Below are positions 22,196-24,578 of a DNA stretch of 24,578 nucleotides, in pieces. Location of the stretch: positions 1 to 24,578 of the forward strand of contig CAYOAF010000260.1 of the NCBI GenBank assembly GCA_964401855.1, given 5' to 3'. Numbering within the stretch: the first letter of the stretch is position 1; every line of letters starts with the position of its first letter. A program made the position numbers and the translations under genes. The stretch comes from CAJWBT01 sp964401855. GTDB taxonomy: Bacteria; Chloroflexota; Dehalococcoidia; Lucifugimonadales; UBA3495. The notes under the pieces were generated by a model. The model made no database searches. It was not told where the DNA came from and saw only the letters and a list, made by a program, of their open reading frames with translations.

Positions 22196-23533
22196 GTGGC
22201 CCACGTAGAGTCTGACACCGGCAGGCGGCGGAGTACTAGTATCTTTTATGGCTGGTGGGTGGTGGCGGCTTCCTCCGCCATGATCTTCTTCGCCAGCGGT
22301 ATCTTTTTCCGGGGCTTTGCCGTCTTTTTCAGGCCGGTCCGGGACCACCTGGATCTATCCGATGCCCAAACCGCCCTGGTGTTCTCCATCGCCCGGGCCG
22401 AGGGGGGCCTGGAGGGGCCGGCGGCGGGGTGGGCTATCGACCGCTTCGGCAACCGGACCCTGCTGGTGGCCGGCATCGTCCTGGCCGCCGCGGGCTACCT
22501 CGTCTTTTCCCGGTTCGTCAACAGCTTCTGGAGCTTTGCCCTGGTCTACCTGGGCATGATCTCTTTGGGCAACACCGTCGCTTTCCAGCACGCCATGTTC
22601 GCCGGGATGAACAACTGGTTCCGGCGCCGGCGCTCCCTGGCTATTTCGACGATGGCGGCCGTCTCCTCGCTGGGAGGGCTGGTGCTGGTGCCTCTGGTCT
22701 CCCTGGTCATCTTGAGAATTGGCTGGCAGTGGACGGTACTCGCCGCCGGCGTGGCTTACCTGGCCGGCATCCTGCCCATGACGTTGATCTTTCGCAACCG
22801 GCCGGAGGACATGGGCCTGCTCCCTGACGGCGACGCCGCCCCTCCGATGGTGGCCGCCAGGGACCCGGGCCGGCCGGGACGGTACGCCGAAATCCGGGAT
22901 TACACGGTCCCCGAAGCGCTCCGGACCCGGACCTACTGGCTGTTGCTCCTGGGCGCCGGGCTACGACAGGTCGCCGTCATGGGCATCCAGGTCAATATCG
23001 TTCCAATCCTGGTGGAGAGCAAGGGCGTCAGCGAGCAGACCGCCGCCAACCTTCTCGGCTTGATGTTCGGCATCAACTTCGTCGCGCGTCTTTCGTTGGG
23101 GTACCTGGGGGACCGTTGGTCCAAGTCCTGGATCCTGGCTGTCACGCTGGCCCTGGAGAGCGTGGCGTTCCTATGCCTCCTACTGGGGTCTTGGGGCGGC
23201 CTGGGGACACTCCTGGTAATGCTGTTTGTCCTGCTGGAAGGACTGGGAGACGGCGCCGGCGTCATCATCTGGGCGGCCCTGGGCGAGTACTACGGCCGAG
23301 ACAGGTTTGCCAGCCTGCGGGGCATCATCACCTTTTCCCATAGCTGGGCACAGGTCGGCTCGCCCCTGCTCACCGGCTGGGTCAAGGACCGGTACGGCAC
23401 CCACAGCCCGGCCCTGCTAGCCGCGATCATCTTCGCCGCCGCGGCCAGCGTGTGCTTCATGCTGGTTCGGAAACCGCCCCAGCTCATTCGGGAACCGGTC
23501 GAGGCGGCGGCGGAATCAGGCAACGCCGGCTAG
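22196..23533 (+). CDS. MFS transporter
   Basis: This is a 445-residue major facilitator superfamily transporter with about twelve hydrophobic helices in the inner membrane. The motif A loop between helices 2 and 3 reads GWAIDRFGNR (78-87), and its counterpart in the second half is GYLGDRWSKSW. FYGWWVVAAS at the N-terminus and HSWAQVGSPLLTGW near the end are reminiscent of the oxalate/formate and monocarboxylate-type branch. A central hydrophilic loop (about 203-238) separates the halves. The start is GTG 22196, close to GGAGGAG (22188-22194), a rather short spacing. Substrate is unknown, probably a small organic acid. The TAG stop overlaps the stop of the converging SDR gene. Confidence 0.92.
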   Translation: MAHVESDTGRRRSTSIFYGWWVVAASSAMIFFASGIFFRGFAVFFRPVRDHLDLSDAQTALVFSIARAEGGLEGPAAGWAIDRFGNRTLLVAGIVLAAAGYLVFSRFVNSFWSFALVYLGMISLGNTVAFQHAMFAGMNNWFRRRRSLAISTMAAVSSLGGLVLVPLVSLVILRIGWQWTVLAAGVAYLAGILPMTLIFRNRPEDMGLLPDGDAAPPMVAARDPGRPGRYAEIRDYTVPEALRTRTYWLLLLGAGLRQVAVMGIQVNIVPILVESKGVSEQTAANLLGLMFGINFVARLSLGYLGDRWSKSWILAVTLALESVAFLCLLLGSWGGLGTLLVMLFVLLEGLGDGAGVIIWAALGEYYGRDRFASLRGIITFSHSWAQVGSPLLTGWVKDRYGTHSPALLAAIIFAAAASVCFMLVRKPPQLIREPVEAAAESGNAG

Positions 23534-24327
23534 TAATGTATCGCCCGGCCGACCCCGCCTCCGGCGGCGATGGCGTCTCCGTTGATCGCCCCTGACTTGG
23601 GTGAGGCCAGGAAGGCCACGACGTAGGCGATCTCCCTGGCATCAATGAGCCGGCGCACCGAATTGCCTCCCGCCATTTCGCGCTCCACTTCACCGGCAGA
23701 CACGCCTTGCCTGCTCGCCTGGTCCGCCACCACGCCCGGGATCCTTTCGGTCCAGGTCAGACCCGGATGGACCACTGTGACGTTAATTCCCTGGGGCCCC
23801 AGCTCGTCCGCCAGGTTCTTGGTCATGGCCGCAACCGCCACGTTGCGCATGCTGCCGATGGCCGACCCCGACTGCCTGGCCGCCATGCCACTGATGTTGA
23901 TGATGCGGCCCCAGCCTTGCCCTCGCATGTAGGGCGCGACCTCCCTGGCGCACCGTAGATACCCCATAACCTTCACGTTCATGTCTTCCCAGAAAGCTTC
24001 TTCGGTGATCCCAGACAGTTCGGGCGACAACCCGCCGCCGACACGGGCCGCGCAATTCACCAGGATGTCCAGGTGACCCAACGCGGCCGCCGCCTGCTGG
24101 ACCATCCCTTGCACGGACTCTTCGTTGCCCGTGTCGGCGGTGATGGGGATGAAGCGCCTGCCCGTCTCGCTGGCAAGCTCTTTGGCCGTGGCTGCCAGCG
24201 CCTCGCGGCCTCTGGCCACTACGGCCACGTCCACCCCTTCCCGGGCCAGCTCCCGGGCAATGGCCTTGCCGATGCCCCGGCTGCCTCCAGTGACAATCGC
24301 GGTCTTACCCGCCAGCTCCAAATCCAT
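23530..24327 (-). CDS. Atypical SDR-family protein lacking the YxxxK catalytic motif
   Basis: This is a 265-residue SDR-fold protein. The cofactor motif TGGSRGIG (13-20) and following VVARGRE are normal, suggesting NADP binding. NCAA replaces the usual NNAG (91-94), S146 is present in INISGMAA, but the expected Y-x-x-x-K reads G158-S-M-R-N162. Nothing nearby supplies a Tyr/Lys pair. The rest (TKNLADELGPQGINVTVVHPGLT, and a Gly-rich C-terminus AAGGGVGR) is well conserved, so this is an intact divergent subfamily rather than a decayed gene. It could bind a nucleotide without classical chemistry. ATG has GGAGGAG seven bases upstream. Its TAG stop shares CTAG with the MFS stop. Confidence 0.9.
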   Translation of the reverse strand: MDLELAGKTAIVTGGSRGIGKAIARELAREGVDVAVVARGREALAATAKELASETGRRFIPITADTGNEESVQGMVQQAAAALGHLDILVNCAARVGGGLSPELSGITEEAFWEDMNVKVMGYLRCAREVAPYMRGQGWGRIINISGMAARQSGSAIGSMRNVAVAAMTKNLADELGPQGINVTVVHPGLTWTERIPGVVADQASRQGVSAGEVEREMAGGNSVRRLIDAREIAYVVAFLASPKSGAINGDAIAAGGGVGRAIHY

Positions 24328-24578
24328 GCCACTGCTCCTCCAGTTTGTCTAGCAGTGGAGTTTATCTCCCCTCAGTTATGTTGGCAAACCACAGTTCCTG
24401 TGGCCCAGGGGTCCAGGCCGAGAGCTAACCCTTTCCTCACCCCCTATATCACCCTTGCGGGCGACCCTGACCCCCCCTGCTTCTTGGGCAGCTCCAGCGT
24501 GACACAGCCCGCCGGGCAGTCGCATATTGAACCGATCTGGCATATACTCCAGTGGTGGCCTGGCGCGGACTACCTTTT
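24328..24578. other. Right-edge region without a recognised gene
   Basis: This 251-base stretch contains a small perfect hairpin CCACAG/CTGTGG (24389-24403) and a minus-strand frame open to the window edge (24376-24576, about 66 residues, no recognised motif). The frame could be the C-terminus of a gene that begins outside the window, but codon composition and content do not convince me. No clear promoter for the SDR gene was found. Confidence 0.4.

Noticed and set aside
24376..24576. A partial gene at the right edge on the minus strand
   Set aside because: The open frame of about 66 residues has no recognisable motif and is too short to judge; it needs sequence beyond the window.

Overview
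The window is GC-rich, gene-dense bacterial chromosome of about 24.6 kb. It carries 23 protein-coding genes (one cut by the left edge), and I see no tRNA, rRNA, CRISPR array or transposase. Gene content (CaiB/BaiF CoA-transferase, three short-chain dehydrogenases, thiolase, an ornithine cyclodeaminase-like protein, an alpha-amidating-lyase-like beta-propeller, a UGSC-type selenoprotein candidate, DUF951, two MMPL/MFS transporters) resembles uncultured Chloroflexota of the Dehalococcoidia/SAR202 type. That placement is an inference from gene content only. TGA, TAG and TAA are all used as ordinary stops, so this is the standard bacterial code.

Left part (1-5288): the 3' end of carB faces an ornithine cyclodeaminase/mu-crystallin gene. 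That gene is divergent from a LysR regulator with a near-consensus promoter. Next come a pyrF-DUF951 pair on the minus strand and an overlapping sfsA / endonuclease III-like pair on the plus strand. carB and pyrF both belong to pyrimidine synthesis.

Central-left (5371-8584): this is the most unusual part. A minus-strand cupin gene precedes a 549-codon gene with an in-frame TGA at codon 95. Eleven nucleotides past the TGA lies a perfect 7-bp hairpin whose loop contains GGU, which is bacterial SECIS geometry. I read the gene as one selenoprotein of the UGSC family fused to a large C-terminal domain. An alpha/beta hydrolase that appears to lack its catalytic triad is transcribed divergently.

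Central (8697-16810): a short-chain dehydrogenase is divergent from an alpha-methylacyl-CoA racemase-like CaiB/BaiF protein, which overlaps an MMPL/RND transporter by the four bases ATAG. Glutamate dehydrogenase and a cytosolic-looking gamma-glutamyltransferase family protein follow; the latter has a strong promoter of its own.

Right part (16908-24578): a second dehydrogenase is divergent from a run made of a TlpA-like lipoprotein thioredoxin, a CopD-like membrane protein and a Trm112-like zinc ribbon. Then come a PAL-like NHL beta-propeller and a thiolase (both minus), an MFS transporter (plus) with a terminator-like hairpin in its leader, and an atypical dehydrogenase lacking YxxxK. Several intergenic spaces carry dispersed short repeats: GCTGANN heptads at three sites and one CACAGAG-type palindrome.
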